Source of the DNA: Streptomyces finlayi
GTDB taxonomy: Bacteria > Actinomycetota > Actinomycetes > Streptomycetales > Streptomycetaceae
Reading direction: 5' to 3'
Assembly (NCBI RefSeq): GCF_014216315.1
Contig: NZ_CP045702.1
Span: forward strand, 4,898,001 to 4,962,000
DNA: 64,000 nt
Positions 50,030-58,626 of this stretch are shown here, piece by piece. The notes beneath the pieces are model-generated. The model made no database searches and was not told where the DNA came from. It saw nothing but the letters and a program-made list of their open reading frames with translations. The translations under genes were made by a program, and so were the position numbers. Every line of letters starts with the position of its first letter. Position 1 is the stretch's first letter.

Positions 50030-52432
50030 GTGACCACCAAAAGACGCGCGCTTCGTGCCACCGCGGTTGCCGTGGCCTTGGCCACGAGCGCCGCGACGGC
50101 GTCGGCATTCGCCACCGCCCAGGCAGACGACCAGCCCTCGGGCTCGGCTGCTTCCCACATCGACCGCCGTGACCCGGCGGCACCGGCGAAGGGACAGGAC
50201 CACGACCTGGAGGGCCCTTTCAGCAAGCAGCAGGACGCGCAGCGTCAGGCCGCTCTGGACCAGGTCATCTCCGGAGACAAGAAGGTCACCAACCGCAACG
50301 GTTCCAAGGTCGTCAAGCTCGACGACAAGAAGTACGTCGAGCTCGGCCGCGAGAAGACCGACAAGATCTTCACCATCCTGGTGGAGTTCGGCGACCAGGT
50401 GGACGACACCACCATGTTCGACCCGGACGGCGACGGCCCCAAGCCGCCCGTCAAGAAGTTCGGCGGCACGCCCGGCCCGGCCCACAACGAGATAGCCGAG
50501 CCCGACGAGTCGAAGGACAACAGCACCGCCTGGAAGGCCGACTACAACCAGGCCCACTTCCAGGAGCTGTACTTCGGTGAGGGCAAGGGCGTCGACTCGC
50601 TCAAGACCTACTACGAGAAGACCTCCTCCGGCCGCTACTCGGTCGACGGAGCGGTTTCCGACTGGGTGAAGGTCCCGTACAACGAGGCCCGTTACGGCTC
50701 CAACTACTGCGGCAGCAGCAACTGTGCCAACGTGTGGGACACCGTCCGCGACGGCGTCAACGCCTGGGTCGCGGACCAGAAGGCCAAGGGCCGCACGCTC
50801 GACCAGATCAAGACGGACCTGGCGCAGTACGACCAGTGGGACCGTTACGACTTCGACGGCGACGGCAACTTCAACGAGTCCGACGGATACATCGACCACT
50901 TCCAGCTGGTGCACGCCGGCGAGGACGAGTCGGCCGGCGGCGGCGCCCAGGGCACCGACGCGCTGTGGGCGCACCGCTGGTACGCGTACGGCACCAACGC
51001 CGGCGCGACCGGCCCGGCCGGCAACAAGGCCGGTGGCGCCGAGATCGGTGACACGGGCATCTGGGTCGGTGACTACACCGCGCAGCCCGAGAACGGCGGC
51101 CTGGGCGTCTTCGCCCACGAGTACGCCCACGACCTCGGCCTCCCGGACCTGTACGACACCTCCGGCGGCGGCGAGAACTCGGTCGGCTTCTGGTCCCTGA
51201 TGTCGGCGGGCTCCTGGCTCGGCACCGGCACCGGTGAGATCGGCAACCTGCCGGGCGACATGACCGCCTGGGACAAGCTCCAGCTGGGCTGGCTCGACTA
51301 CGACACCGCCAAGGCGGGCAAGAAGTCGCTGCACAAGCTGGGTGTGTCGGCGTACAACACGAAGGACAAGCAGGCGCTCGTCGTCGAGCTCCCGGAGAAG
51401 GCCGTCACCACCACGGTCACGAAGCCCGCGGAGGGCTCGAAGCAGTGGTGGAGCGACATGGGCGACGACCTGTCGAACACGCTGACCCGCTCGGTCGACC
51501 TGACCGGCAAGTCCGCCGCTTCGCTGGACCTTTCGGGCTGGTACGACATCGAGGCCGACTACGACTACCTCTACACCGAGGTGTCCGAGAACGGTGGCGC
51601 CAACTGGACCGCTCTCGACGGTACGGCCGACGGCAAGGCCATCCCGCGTGACGCCAGCGACAAGCCGGCGCTCACCGACGTCTCGGGCGCGTACAAGAAG
51701 CTCTCGTACTCCCTGGACGCCTACGCGGGCAAGAAGGTCGACCTCCGCTTCCGCTACCAGACGGACGGCGGCGCCGGCGGCAAGGGCTTCACCGCCGACG
51801 CCATCACCGTGACCGCCGACGGCTCCGTGCTCTTCACGGACAACGCCGAGGGCGAGGACAACGGCTGGACCGCCAAGGGCTTCTCCCGAATCGGTGAGTC
51901 CTTCACCCAGGACTACCCGCAGTACTACATCGCCGAGAACCGCCAGTACGTCTCGTACGACAAGACCCTCAAGGTCGGCCCGTACAACTTCGGTTTCTCG
52001 ACGACCCGTCCCGACTGGGTCGAGCACTACCCGTACCAGAACGGTCTGATGGTGTGGCTCTGGGACAAGTCCCAGAAGGACAACAACACCTCCCAGCACC
52101 ACGGCCAGGGTCTGATCCTTCCGGTCGACTCCCACGCCAAGCCGATGAAGTGGGCCAACGGCTCGCTCCTGCGTAACAAGATCCAGCCGTTCGACGCTCC
52201 GTTCAGCTGGCAGCGCACCGACGGCTTCACGCTCCACAACGCCGACGTGCCGCTGCGGATCAAGCCGTCGCGCGGTGTCCCGGTCTTCGACGACCGCAAG
52301 GGCACGTACTGGTACGCGGAGAACCCGACGGGCAGCGTCAAGGTTCCTGACACCAACACCCGCATCTCGGTCGTCGGTGAGCCGCGCAACGGCTCCTCGA
52401 TGACCGTCCTGGTCGGTCCGTCGACCAAGTAA
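50030..52432 (+). CDS. secreted M6-family metalloprotease (immune inhibitor A type)
   Basis: 800 residues: signal peptide (basic start, ATAVAVALATSAATASAFA), a propeptide, then the catalytic domain with zinc motif HEYAHDLGLPD near residue 363. A C-terminal carbohydrate-binding-like region has two beta-sandwich parts around SLDLSGWYDIEADYDYLYTE. Immune inhibitor A proteases degrade secreted or host peptides; in Streptomyces they are abundant exoproteases. Monocistronic, with a strong terminator. Confidence 0.93.
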   Translation: MTTKRRALRATAVAVALATSAATASAFATAQADDQPSGSAASHIDRRDPAAPAKGQDHDLEGPFSKQQDAQRQAALDQVISGDKKVTNRNGSKVVKLDDKKYVELGREKTDKIFTILVEFGDQVDDTTMFDPDGDGPKPPVKKFGGTPGPAHNEIAEPDESKDNSTAWKADYNQAHFQELYFGEGKGVDSLKTYYEKTSSGRYSVDGAVSDWVKVPYNEARYGSNYCGSSNCANVWDTVRDGVNAWVADQKAKGRTLDQIKTDLAQYDQWDRYDFDGDGNFNESDGYIDHFQLVHAGEDESAGGGAQGTDALWAHRWYAYGTNAGATGPAGNKAGGAEIGDTGIWVGDYTAQPENGGLGVFAHEYAHDLGLPDLYDTSGGGENSVGFWSLMSAGSWLGTGTGEIGNLPGDMTAWDKLQLGWLDYDTAKAGKKSLHKLGVSAYNTKDKQALVVELPEKAVTTTVTKPAEGSKQWWSDMGDDLSNTLTRSVDLTGKSAASLDLSGWYDIEADYDYLYTEVSENGGANWTALDGTADGKAIPRDASDKPALTDVSGAYKKLSYSLDAYAGKKVDLRFRYQTDGGAGGKGFTADAITVTADGSVLFTDNAEGEDNGWTAKGFSRIGESFTQDYPQYYIAENRQYVSYDKTLKVGPYNFGFSTTRPDWVEHYPYQNGLMVWLWDKSQKDNNTSQHHGQGLILPVDSHAKPMKWANGSLLRNKIQPFDAPFSWQRTDGFTLHNADVPLRIKPSRGVPVFDDRKGTYWYAENPTGSVKVPDTNTRISVVGEPRNGSSMTVLVGPSTK

Positions 52433-52451
52433 TTCGTATCACCGAAGGTCA

Positions 52452-52497
52452 ACACATGATCGGCCGTCGCCCTCTAGCGGGCGGCGGCCGATCGTGT
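52452..52497 (+). terminator. terminator of the M6 protease gene
   Basis: GATCGGCCGTCGCCC pairs with GGGCGGCGGCCGATC (one G-T pair), extended by ACAC/GTGT, followed by TTTA. Confidence 0.85.
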
Positions 52498-52555
52498 TTA
52501 GGTGCCTCTTGTTCGGATCCTTATTGACACGATGTCTCACGGGGGAGCGCGGAGC

Positions 52556-52903
52556 ATGGCAGGCGGAGGTTTCTGCAGATTGCCGAACGGCACGGTGGTG
52601 GTGGCACTCACCTTGATCCACACGGCCGGGGGGGCGGACCCGGCAGCACCCGTACGGGTCCTGGTGCACGCGGTCAACCGGGCGCGCGCCCTGACCAGGC
52701 TGCGCAATCTGGGTCTGCGCGCCGTCTACCTGCGCGGCAACGCCCATCCGCCCACGCCGGACGAGATCACCGCGGTGCTGCACCACCCGGACGGACTGCT
52801 GTGGAAGGCCCTGCCGCAGACGGGCCAGGAACTCTGGCACCCGATACGCGCCCTGCTGAGGCCGGGCGGCGGCTACGCGGGCCCGGTCCGCCCGGCCGCC
52901 TGA
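52556..52903 (+). CDS. small conserved hypothetical protein
   Basis: 115 residues from ATG 52556, preceded by GGGGGAGCGCGGAG; an earlier ATG at 52532 is in frame. Alternating strands and helices (VRVLVHAVNRARALTRLRNL, LRAVYLRGNAHPPTPDEITA, GLLWKALPQTGQELWHPI). Good codon bias. No known family; convergent with pncA. Confidence 0.65.
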   Translation: MAGGGFCRLPNGTVVVALTLIHTAGGADPAAPVRVLVHAVNRARALTRLRNLGLRAVYLRGNAHPPTPDEITAVLHHPDGLLWKALPQTGQELWHPIRALLRPGGGYAGPVRPAA

Positions 52904-52924
52904 CCCGGCCCTCCGGCCGACGTC

Positions 52925-53521
52925 CTACGCGGCGGGCCGGACGATCGGCTTGCCGGAGAGTTCCACACCCGCCGCACGGAGCTCCGCCAGGGCGCGCCCG
53001 GTGGTCCCCTCGGCGACTCCGGCGGTCAGATCCAGCAGCACGTGGGTGGTGAAGCCCTCGCGCACCGCGTCGAGCGCCGTGGCCCGGACGCAGTGGTCCG
53101 TCGCGATTCCCACCACGTCGACCTCGGTGACGGAGCGGTCCCGCAGCCACTGGGCGAGGCCGAGTCCGTTCTCGTCGACACCTTCGAAGCCGCTGTACGC
53201 CGCGGTGTGCTCGCCCTTGTCGAAGACGGTGTCGATGGCGCCCGAGGCGACGGCCGGGGCGAAGTTCGGGTGGAAGCCCACCCCCTCCGTACCGGCGACG
53301 CAGTGCGCGGGCCAGGAGTGTTCGAAGTCGGGCCGGTCGGAGAAGTGCTCTCCCGGGTCGACATGGCGGTCCCGGGTGGCGACCACATGGCGGTAGCCGG
53401 CCTGGGCCTCACCGATCAGGTCGGTGATGGCGGCGGCGACATCGGCGCCGCCCGCCACCGCGAGGCTGCCGCCCTCGCAGAAATCGTTCTGAACGTCCAC
53501 GACGATCAACGCGCGGTGCAT
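52925..53521 (-). CDS. pncA: nicotinamidase (isochorismatase fold)
   Basis: 198 residues. Catalytic triad visible: Asp in VDVQNDFCEGGSL, Lys in VFDKGEHTAAY and Cys in GIATDHCVRATALDA. The metal-site region is RDRHVDPGEHF. It hydrolyses nicotinamide to nicotinate for NAD salvage. The next enzyme, nicotinate phosphoribosyltransferase, is encoded just upstream on the same strand, 177 bp away. Confidence 0.93.
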   Translation of the reverse strand: MHRALIVVDVQNDFCEGGSLAVAGGADVAAAITDLIGEAQAGYRHVVATRDRHVDPGEHFSDRPDFEHSWPAHCVAGTEGVGFHPNFAPAVASGAIDTVFDKGEHTAAYSGFEGVDENGLGLAQWLRDRSVTEVDVVGIATDHCVRATALDAVREGFTTHVLLDLTAGVAEGTTGRALAELRAAGVELSGKPIVRPAA

Positions 53522-53698
53522 GGCGGGTGTCCTTCGGTGGGGGAGAAGAGGGGAGCGGGGCCGGCCGGGGATGCCGCTGAGCCTGGAGGTGTCGGGCCTG
53601 GGGACATCGAGCCTAGAGACTCCGCCCCCACAATCAAGCCCGTCGGGAGAACGGGGGCAGCGGGCGACCCGGGCGACCCGGGTACCCCCTCGCGCTCC

Positions 53699-55027
53699 TC
53701 ACACGTACTCGGTGGGAATCACCGGCTCGCCGCGCGACAGCTGGCTCGCCGACATCGGCAGCCCCTCGCGGGCGGCGATGTGCCGGACCCGGGCCGCCTC
53801 CAGCGGTTCGCGCGCGATCACCTCGCCGCCGCGCACCAGCTCCACCAGCAGCTGCCGGCCGGCCAGCTCCGCCGGAACCGGTCCGGTGCCGATCACCTCG
53901 GCCTCGGCCACCCCGTGCTCGTCCAGCCGGCGCGCGGCCCACTTGCGGCCGCCCACCGAGGACTTGCCGCCCATCGACTTCTTGGCGACCGGACGCAGGG
54001 TGTCCGCCGGGTCGGCGGAGCCGGCGCGGGCGACCAGCTTGTAGACCATCGAGCAGGTCGGGTGACCGCTGCCCGTGACCAGCTGGGTGCCCACCCCGTA
54101 GGCGTCGACCGGCGCCGCGGCCAGCGAGGCGATGGCGTACTCGTCCAGGTCGGAGGTCACCACGATCTTCGTCTCGGTGGCGCCCAGCTCGTCCAGCTGC
54201 TGGCGCACCCGGTGTGCGACCAGGAGCAGGTCCCCGGAGTCGATCCGTACGGCCCCGAGTTCCGTACCGGCGATCTCCACCGCCGTACGGACCGCCTCGG
54301 TCACGTCGTACGTGTCGACGAGCAGGGTCGTGTTCCGGCCGAGGGAGTCGACCTGGGCCTGGAACGCGTCGCGCTCGGTGTCGTGGAGCAGGGTGAAGGC
54401 GTGGGCGCTGGTGCCGACGGTCGGGATGCCGTACCGGAAGCCGGCGGCCAGGTCGGACGTGGTGTCGAAGCCGCCGACGTACGCGGCCCGTGCCGAGGCC
54501 ACCGCGGACAGTTCGTGCGTGCGGCGGGCGCCCATCTCGATCAGTCCCCGGCCGCCGGCCGCGACCGACATCCGGGAAGCCGCGGCGGCGATCGCCGAGT
54601 CGTGGTTGAGGATGGAGAGGATCACGGTCTCCAGCAGTACGCACTCGGCGAAGGAGCCCTCGACCCGCAGGATCGGCGAGCCGGGGAAGTACACCTCGCC
54701 CTCCCGGTAACCCCAGATGTCGCCGCTGAAACGGTAGTCGGCGAGCCATTCGAGGGTCGGCGCGTCGACGACGTCCCGTTCGCGGAGGAAGGTCAGCATC
54801 TCGTCGTCGAAGTGGAAGTTCTCCACCGCGTCGAGCACCCGCCCGGTCCCTCCGACCACGCCGTACCGCCGCCCCTCGGGCAGCCGCCGCGTGAATGCCT
54901 CGAACACCGAGTGCCGGTCAGCCGTGCCGGCCTTCAGCGCCGCCTGCACCATCGTGAGCTCGTACTGGTCGGTGAAGAGTGCGGTCGACGGCACACCGAC
55001 CCGTCGCCCAAGGTCCGCTGAGTTCAT
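53699..55027 (-). CDS. pncB: nicotinate phosphoribosyltransferase
   Basis: 442 residues. N-terminal LFTDQYELTMVQAALKAGTADRHSVFEAF and the characteristic VGTSAHAFTLLHDTE and DTYDVTEAVRTAV near 230-270. GVGTQLVTGSGHPTCSMVYK lies near 330. It joins nicotinate to PRPP to give nicotinate mononucleotide. Functions with pncA downstream in NAD recycling. A short inverted repeat lies just before its start. Confidence 0.94.
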   Translation of the reverse strand: MNSADLGRRVGVPSTALFTDQYELTMVQAALKAGTADRHSVFEAFTRRLPEGRRYGVVGGTGRVLDAVENFHFDDEMLTFLRERDVVDAPTLEWLADYRFSGDIWGYREGEVYFPGSPILRVEGSFAECVLLETVILSILNHDSAIAAAASRMSVAAGGRGLIEMGARRTHELSAVASARAAYVGGFDTTSDLAAGFRYGIPTVGTSAHAFTLLHDTERDAFQAQVDSLGRNTTLLVDTYDVTEAVRTAVEIAGTELGAVRIDSGDLLLVAHRVRQQLDELGATETKIVVTSDLDEYAIASLAAAPVDAYGVGTQLVTGSGHPTCSMVYKLVARAGSADPADTLRPVAKKSMGGKSSVGGRKWAARRLDEHGVAEAEVIGTGPVPAELAGRQLLVELVRGGEVIAREPLEAARVRHIAAREGLPMSASQLSRGEPVIPTEYV

Positions 55028-55048
55028 GACACGGATGCTACCCCCTAT

Positions 55049-55063
55049 TTCGTCAAAGTGACG
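55049..55063. promoter_or_regulatory. inverted repeat TCGTCA-AAG-TGACGA before pncB
   Basis: A perfect 6-bp inverted repeat with a 3-bp centre, 21 bp from the pncB start in the pncB-clpS divergent spacer. The position suits an operator for NAD-salvage control; an NrtR-like regulator is only a guess. Confidence 0.45.
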
Positions 55064-55116
55064 AGATGTAGGGCCCGTTTGTGCGATGAGCCCTCCCGGG
55101 TGGCAGCATGGGGTAG

Positions 55117-55425
55117 GTGAGCGTTGCTGCCCCCGTAGAGATCGAACGTCCCGAATCGGCCGAGGAGACCTCCGTCGTTCCCGAGCCCGACGTCCCCTGG
55201 GTGACGCTGGTGCACAACGACCCGGTCAACCTCATGAGCTATGTGACCTATGTCTTCCAGGCGTACTTCGGCTACTCCAAGGACAAGGCCCACAAGCTGA
55301 TGCTGGACGTCCACCAGAAGGGCCGCGCCGTCGTCTCCAGCGGAAGTCGCGAGGAGATGGAGCGCGATGTCCAGGCCATGCACGGGTACGGCCTCTGGGC
55401 GACCCTGACCCAGGACCGCAACTAG
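55117..55425 (+). CDS. clpS: ATP-dependent Clp protease adaptor ClpS
   Basis: 102 residues from GTG. The ClpS core is PWVTLVHNDPVNLMSYVTYVF, then AHKLMLDVHQKGRAVVSSG and the C-terminal MHGYGLWATL. It delivers N-degron substrates to ClpAP/ClpCP. It is followed by the DUF2017 gene, the usual actinobacterial arrangement. Confidence 0.95.
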   Translation: MSVAAPVEIERPESAEETSVVPEPDVPWVTLVHNDPVNLMSYVTYVFQAYFGYSKDKAHKLMLDVHQKGRAVVSSGSREEMERDVQAMHGYGLWATLTQDRN

Positions 55426-55478
55426 CCTCGTCGCCGAACCCGCCCCGCCCCTCCTTCCGCCCCACCATCGGAGAATCC

Positions 55479-56063
55479 ATGGCCGGCCATTTCGAGGCCA
55501 CCCCCGGCGGCGGCGCGGCCGTCGCGCTCGACGAGGTCGAGATCGCCATCCTGCGGTCCCTCGCCGTCCAGCTGCTCGAACTCATCGGTCCGGGCGACGA
55601 ACCCGCCGAGGGCGAGGACCCCCTCGCCGCCCTCTTCGCCGAAGGGCCCAGCGAACCGCCCTCCGACCCCGCCCTGGCCCGGCTCTTCCCCGAGGCGTAC
55701 GGGGACGAGGACAAGGAGCTGCGCGAGGCGTCCGCCGAATTCCGCCGCTTCACCGAGAACGACCTGCGCAGCCGCAAGCGCGACGACGCCCTCGCCGTCG
55801 TCAGAACCCTGGACTCGCTCTCACCCGGCGGCGACGGCGGCGCCGTCCTCAGCCTCACCGCCGAGGAGTGCCGGCACTGGCTGGGCTCCCTCAACGACCT
55901 CCGGCTGACCATCGGCGCCCGCCTGGAGGTCTCCGACGAGGACGGCGCCGAGGAGGGCTCGCTCTACCGCCTTCCCGACAGCGACCCACGCAAGCCCATG
56001 GTCATGGCCTACCTCTGGCTCGGCGCTCTCCAGGAAACGCTCATCGAGACCCTGATGCCGTAG
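55479..56063 (+). CDS. DUF2017 family protein
   Basis: 194 residues from ATG 55479. Features: VALDEVEIAILRSLAVQLLELI at the start, ARLFPEAYGDEDKELREASAEFRRFTENDLRSRK in the middle and LSLTAEECRHWLGSLNDLRLTIGARL near 125. Helical cytosolic protein of unknown function, conserved after clpS in actinobacteria and possibly linked to proteolysis. Confidence 0.88.
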   Translation: MAGHFEATPGGGAAVALDEVEIAILRSLAVQLLELIGPGDEPAEGEDPLAALFAEGPSEPPSDPALARLFPEAYGDEDKELREASAEFRRFTENDLRSRKRDDALAVVRTLDSLSPGGDGGAVLSLTAEECRHWLGSLNDLRLTIGARLEVSDEDGAEEGSLYRLPDSDPRKPMVMAYLWLGALQETLIETLMP

Positions 56064-56491
56064 AGGCGTCCAGTGTTCGCTCAACGGACGCTCAAATCCG
56101 GATAACGATCGCGTCACCCGAAAGGCCTTGTTTGCCGCCCCGGGAGACGTTTGTCCCCTTTTTGCTGTGGCGTGCACCACAACATGACCCCCGGCCCCCT
56201 CGGGCGAACGTGATAGATCTGCACGACCGCCCGGGGTCGCCACCGCTGTTCCCGGGTACGCCGCAGACCGGCCGAACGCCGGCGGCACTACCTCCATATC
56301 CGGGGGGATCAGGACCGGTCCGTAGCCGTCGAAGGCGCGGACGCAACCCCGAGAACACCGCCTTCGTCAAGCGCTGACCCCGCCCGAAGGCCTCCCCGGA
56401 CGTCCGGCCGCCCCAACGGCCGCGTCCACCATGTGGGCCCGCGCGTACCACTCCCCGGTACGCGCGGGCCCTCATGCATATCCTGGGCGCC
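56064..56491 (+). other. ~430-bp spacer before mec
   Basis: No clear gene. A 55-codon frame from GTG 56210 to 56377 (starting VIDLHDRPGSPPLFPGTP, ending RNPENTAFVKR) is possible but lacks a good ribosome binding site. TTTGCTGTGGCGTGCACCACAAC near 56161 contains an inverted GTGG/CCAC. GTACGCGCGGGCCC near 56459 repeats 14 bases of the facing GGGCCCGCGCGTAC near 56435. Confidence 0.35.
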
Positions 56492-56914
56492 ATGCTGACC
56501 CTTACCCAGGCGCTGTACGACCAGATCGTCGCGCACTCCCGCGCAGACCACCCCGACGAGGCGTGCGGCGTGGTGGCGGGCCCGGCCGGAACGGGCCGCG
56601 CCGAACGCTTCATCCCCATGCTCAACGCCGCACGCTCGCCCACGTTCTACGAATTCGACTCGGGCGACCTGCTGAAGCTCTACCGCGAGATGGACGACCG
56701 CGACGAAGAGCCCGTGATCATCTACCACTCGCACACGGCGACCGAGGCCTACCCCTCGCGCACCGACCTCACGTACGCCAACGAGCCCGGGGCCCACTAC
56801 GTCCTCGTCTCCACCGCGGACACCGACGAGGCGGGCCCCTTCCAGTTCCGCTCCTACCGCATCGTCGACGGCGAGATCACCGAAGAGGACGTCGAGGTCG
56901 TCGAGGCGTACTGA
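56492..56914 (+). CDS. mec: JAMM metallopeptidase, CysO-cysteine peptidase (Mec)
   Basis: 140 residues from ATG 56492 (MLTLTQALYDQI); an ATG six codons upstream is in frame. JAB1/MPN motif: Glu in HPDEACGVVAGP, then HSHTATEAYPSRTD (H-x-H-x7-S-x2-D) around residue 83. Mec releases cysteine from the CysO-cysteine adduct. cysO and cysM follow about 400 bp downstream, separated by a leader peptide. Confidence 0.9.
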   Translation: MLTLTQALYDQIVAHSRADHPDEACGVVAGPAGTGRAERFIPMLNAARSPTFYEFDSGDLLKLYREMDDRDEEPVIIYHSHTATEAYPSRTDLTYANEPGAHYVLVSTADTDEAGPFQFRSYRIVDGEITEEDVEVVEAY

Positions 56915-57087
56915 GCCGGCTCCTGACTCCCGGACCGCCCGGGAGGGGCATCCCCCCGGCCGCCGACGGGAGTCAGGAACCGCCCAGCCGCCCCTTCACC
57001 GCACCGCTGTCCACACAGCGAACGCACATCGTCCACGATGCGAGATCACACTCGGGTTTCCCCGGGGGGAATCGATACGATGAGCCC

Positions 57088-57216
57088 ATGGTTCTCCATG
57101 ACGTGAGCGACAAGACGCCGGGCATGATGCTCGTCGCGCGGCTGCACGTCGACCTGTGCAGGCTCTCCAGCGCGATGTGTCCCGGCTGCAGCCTGCCCCC
57201 GAGCCGTACGGTCTGA
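57088..57216 (+). CDS. Cys-containing leader peptide upstream of cysO-cysM
   Basis: 42 codons from ATG 57088. The central RLHVDLCRLSSAMCPGC pattern matches the RLHVDLCRL...C leader peptides that I recall in front of sulphur-metabolism genes in Streptomyces. Three cysteine codons (at residues 26, 33 and 36 or close) would stall ribosomes when charged tRNA-Cys is scarce. A GC hairpin follows in the 100-bp spacer before cysO, allowing attenuation. Confidence 0.8.
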   Translation: MVLHDVSDKTPGMMLVARLHVDLCRLSSAMCPGCSLPPSRTV

Positions 57217-57246
57217 GCCGCGGGCCCGAGCGCCACCCACACGCCC

Positions 57247-57265
57247 CACCCCCCTGCGCGGGGGC
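57247..57265 (+). promoter_or_regulatory. hairpin in the leader-cysO spacer
   Basis: CCCCC-TGCG-CGGGGG forms a compact hairpin between the leader peptide stop and cysO. It could act as an attenuator coupled to leader translation; there is no clear T tract. Confidence 0.4.
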
Positions 57266-57315
57266 ACAAACGCGCGCCCCACGTCACCTCTCCGCTTCCG
57301 ACAGGAGCCCACGCC

Positions 57316-57594
57316 ATGGCCATCGAGGTCCGCATCCCGACCATCCTCCGCACCTACACCGACGGCGCCAAGGCGGTCGAGGGCAGCGGAGCGACCGTCG
57401 CCGACCTGTTCACCGACCTGGAGAGCCGCCACACCGGCATCCACGAGCGCATCGTCGACGGCGGCGAACTCCGCCGCTTCGTGAACGTCTACCTCAACGA
57501 CGAAGACGTCCGCTTCCTCGACGGCATCGACACCCAGCTGAGCGACGGCGACAACATCACCATCCTCCCGGCCGTCGCCGGCGGCATGCGCTGA
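57316..57594 (+). CDS. cysO: sulphur-carrier protein CysO (MoaD/ThiS fold)
   Basis: 92 residues: IEVRIPTILRTYTDGAKAVE at the start and VNVYLNDEDVRFLDGIDTQL near the end. The C-terminus reads ILPAVAGGMR. A sulphur carrier needs a free Gly-Gly end as thiocarboxylate; here Met-Arg follow it, so two residues must be removed, plausibly by the JAMM protease encoded upstream. The stop overlaps cysM by one base (TGATG). Confidence 0.92.
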   Translation: MAIEVRIPTILRTYTDGAKAVEGSGATVADLFTDLESRHTGIHERIVDGGELRRFVNVYLNDEDVRFLDGIDTQLSDGDNITILPAVAGGMR

Positions 57595-58544
57595 TGCGGT
57601 ACGACTCCCCGCTGGCGGCCGTGGGCAACACGCCCCTCGTCCGCCTGCCCCGGCTGTCCCCGTCCGACGACGTACGCATCTGGGCCAAGCTGGAGGACCG
57701 CAACCCCACCGGCTCGATCAAGGACCGCCCCGCGCTCCACATGGTCGAGCAGGCGGAGAAGGACGGCCGCCTCACCCCGGGCTGCACGATCCTCGAACCC
57801 ACCAGCGGCAACACCGGCATCTCGCTCGCCATGGCCGCCAAGCTCAAGGGCTACCGCATCGTCTGCGTCATGCCCGAGAACACCTCGCAGGAACGCCGCG
57901 ACCTGCTCACCATGTGGGGCGCCGAGATCATCCCGTCCTCGGCGGCGGGCGGCTCCAACACGGCCGTCCGCGTCGCCAAGGAACTCGCGGCCGAACACCC
58001 CGACTGGGTGATGCTCTACCAGTACGGCAACCCGGACAACGCGGGCGCCCACTACGCGACGACCGGCCCGGAGATCCTCGCGGACCTCCCGTCCATCACC
58101 CACTTCGTCGCCGGCCTCGGCACGACGGGCACCCTCATGGGCGTGGGCCGCTACCTGCGCGAACACGTCGAAGGCATCAAGATCGTCGCCGCCGAACCGC
58201 GCTACGACGACCTCGTCTACGGCCTGCGCAACCTCGACGAGGGCTTCGTCCCCGAGCTGTACGACGCCTCGGTCCTCACCACCCGCTTCTCGGTCGGCTC
58301 CGCCGACGCGGTCACCCGCACCCGCGAACTCCTCCAGCAGGAGGGCATATTCGCGGGCGTCTCCACGGGCGCCGCCCTGCACGCGGCGATCGGCGTCGGC
58401 AACAAGGCCGTGAAGGCCGGTGAACCGGCCGACATCGTCTTCGTCGTCGCCGACGGCGGCTGGAAGTACCTGTCGACGGGCGTCTACACGGCGCCCACCA
58501 CGGAAGCGGCCATCGAAACGCTGCAGGGCCAGCTCTGGGCGTAA
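57594..58544 (+). CDS. cysM: CysO-dependent cysteine synthase
   Basis: 316 residues of the PLP-dependent cysteine synthase family. PLP lysine is in NPTGSIKDRPALHM near residue 43; phosphate loop PTSGNTGISLAMAAKLKGY; GLGTTGTLMGVGRYL near 180. It joins CysO-thiocarboxylate with O-phosphoserine (as in M. tuberculosis CysM), after which Mec frees cysteine. Coupled to cysO by one overlapping base. Confidence 0.93.
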   Translation: MRYDSPLAAVGNTPLVRLPRLSPSDDVRIWAKLEDRNPTGSIKDRPALHMVEQAEKDGRLTPGCTILEPTSGNTGISLAMAAKLKGYRIVCVMPENTSQERRDLLTMWGAEIIPSSAAGGSNTAVRVAKELAAEHPDWVMLYQYGNPDNAGAHYATTGPEILADLPSITHFVAGLGTTGTLMGVGRYLREHVEGIKIVAAEPRYDDLVYGLRNLDEGFVPELYDASVLTTRFSVGSADAVTRTRELLQQEGIFAGVSTGAALHAAIGVGNKAVKAGEPADIVFVVADGGWKYLSTGVYTAPTTEAAIETLQGQLWA

Positions 58545-58626
58545 CCCGGACCGGACCGCCCTCACCGTCCCCCACCGTCGGACGGGCTGACACACCAGCC
58601 CGTCCGGCATCTTCTTTTCCGGCCCG

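Noticed and set aside
52530..54749. Long plus- and minus-strand frames opposite pncA and pncB
   Set aside because: Low-complexity Arg/Gly/Pro translations, typical shadows of high-GC genes.
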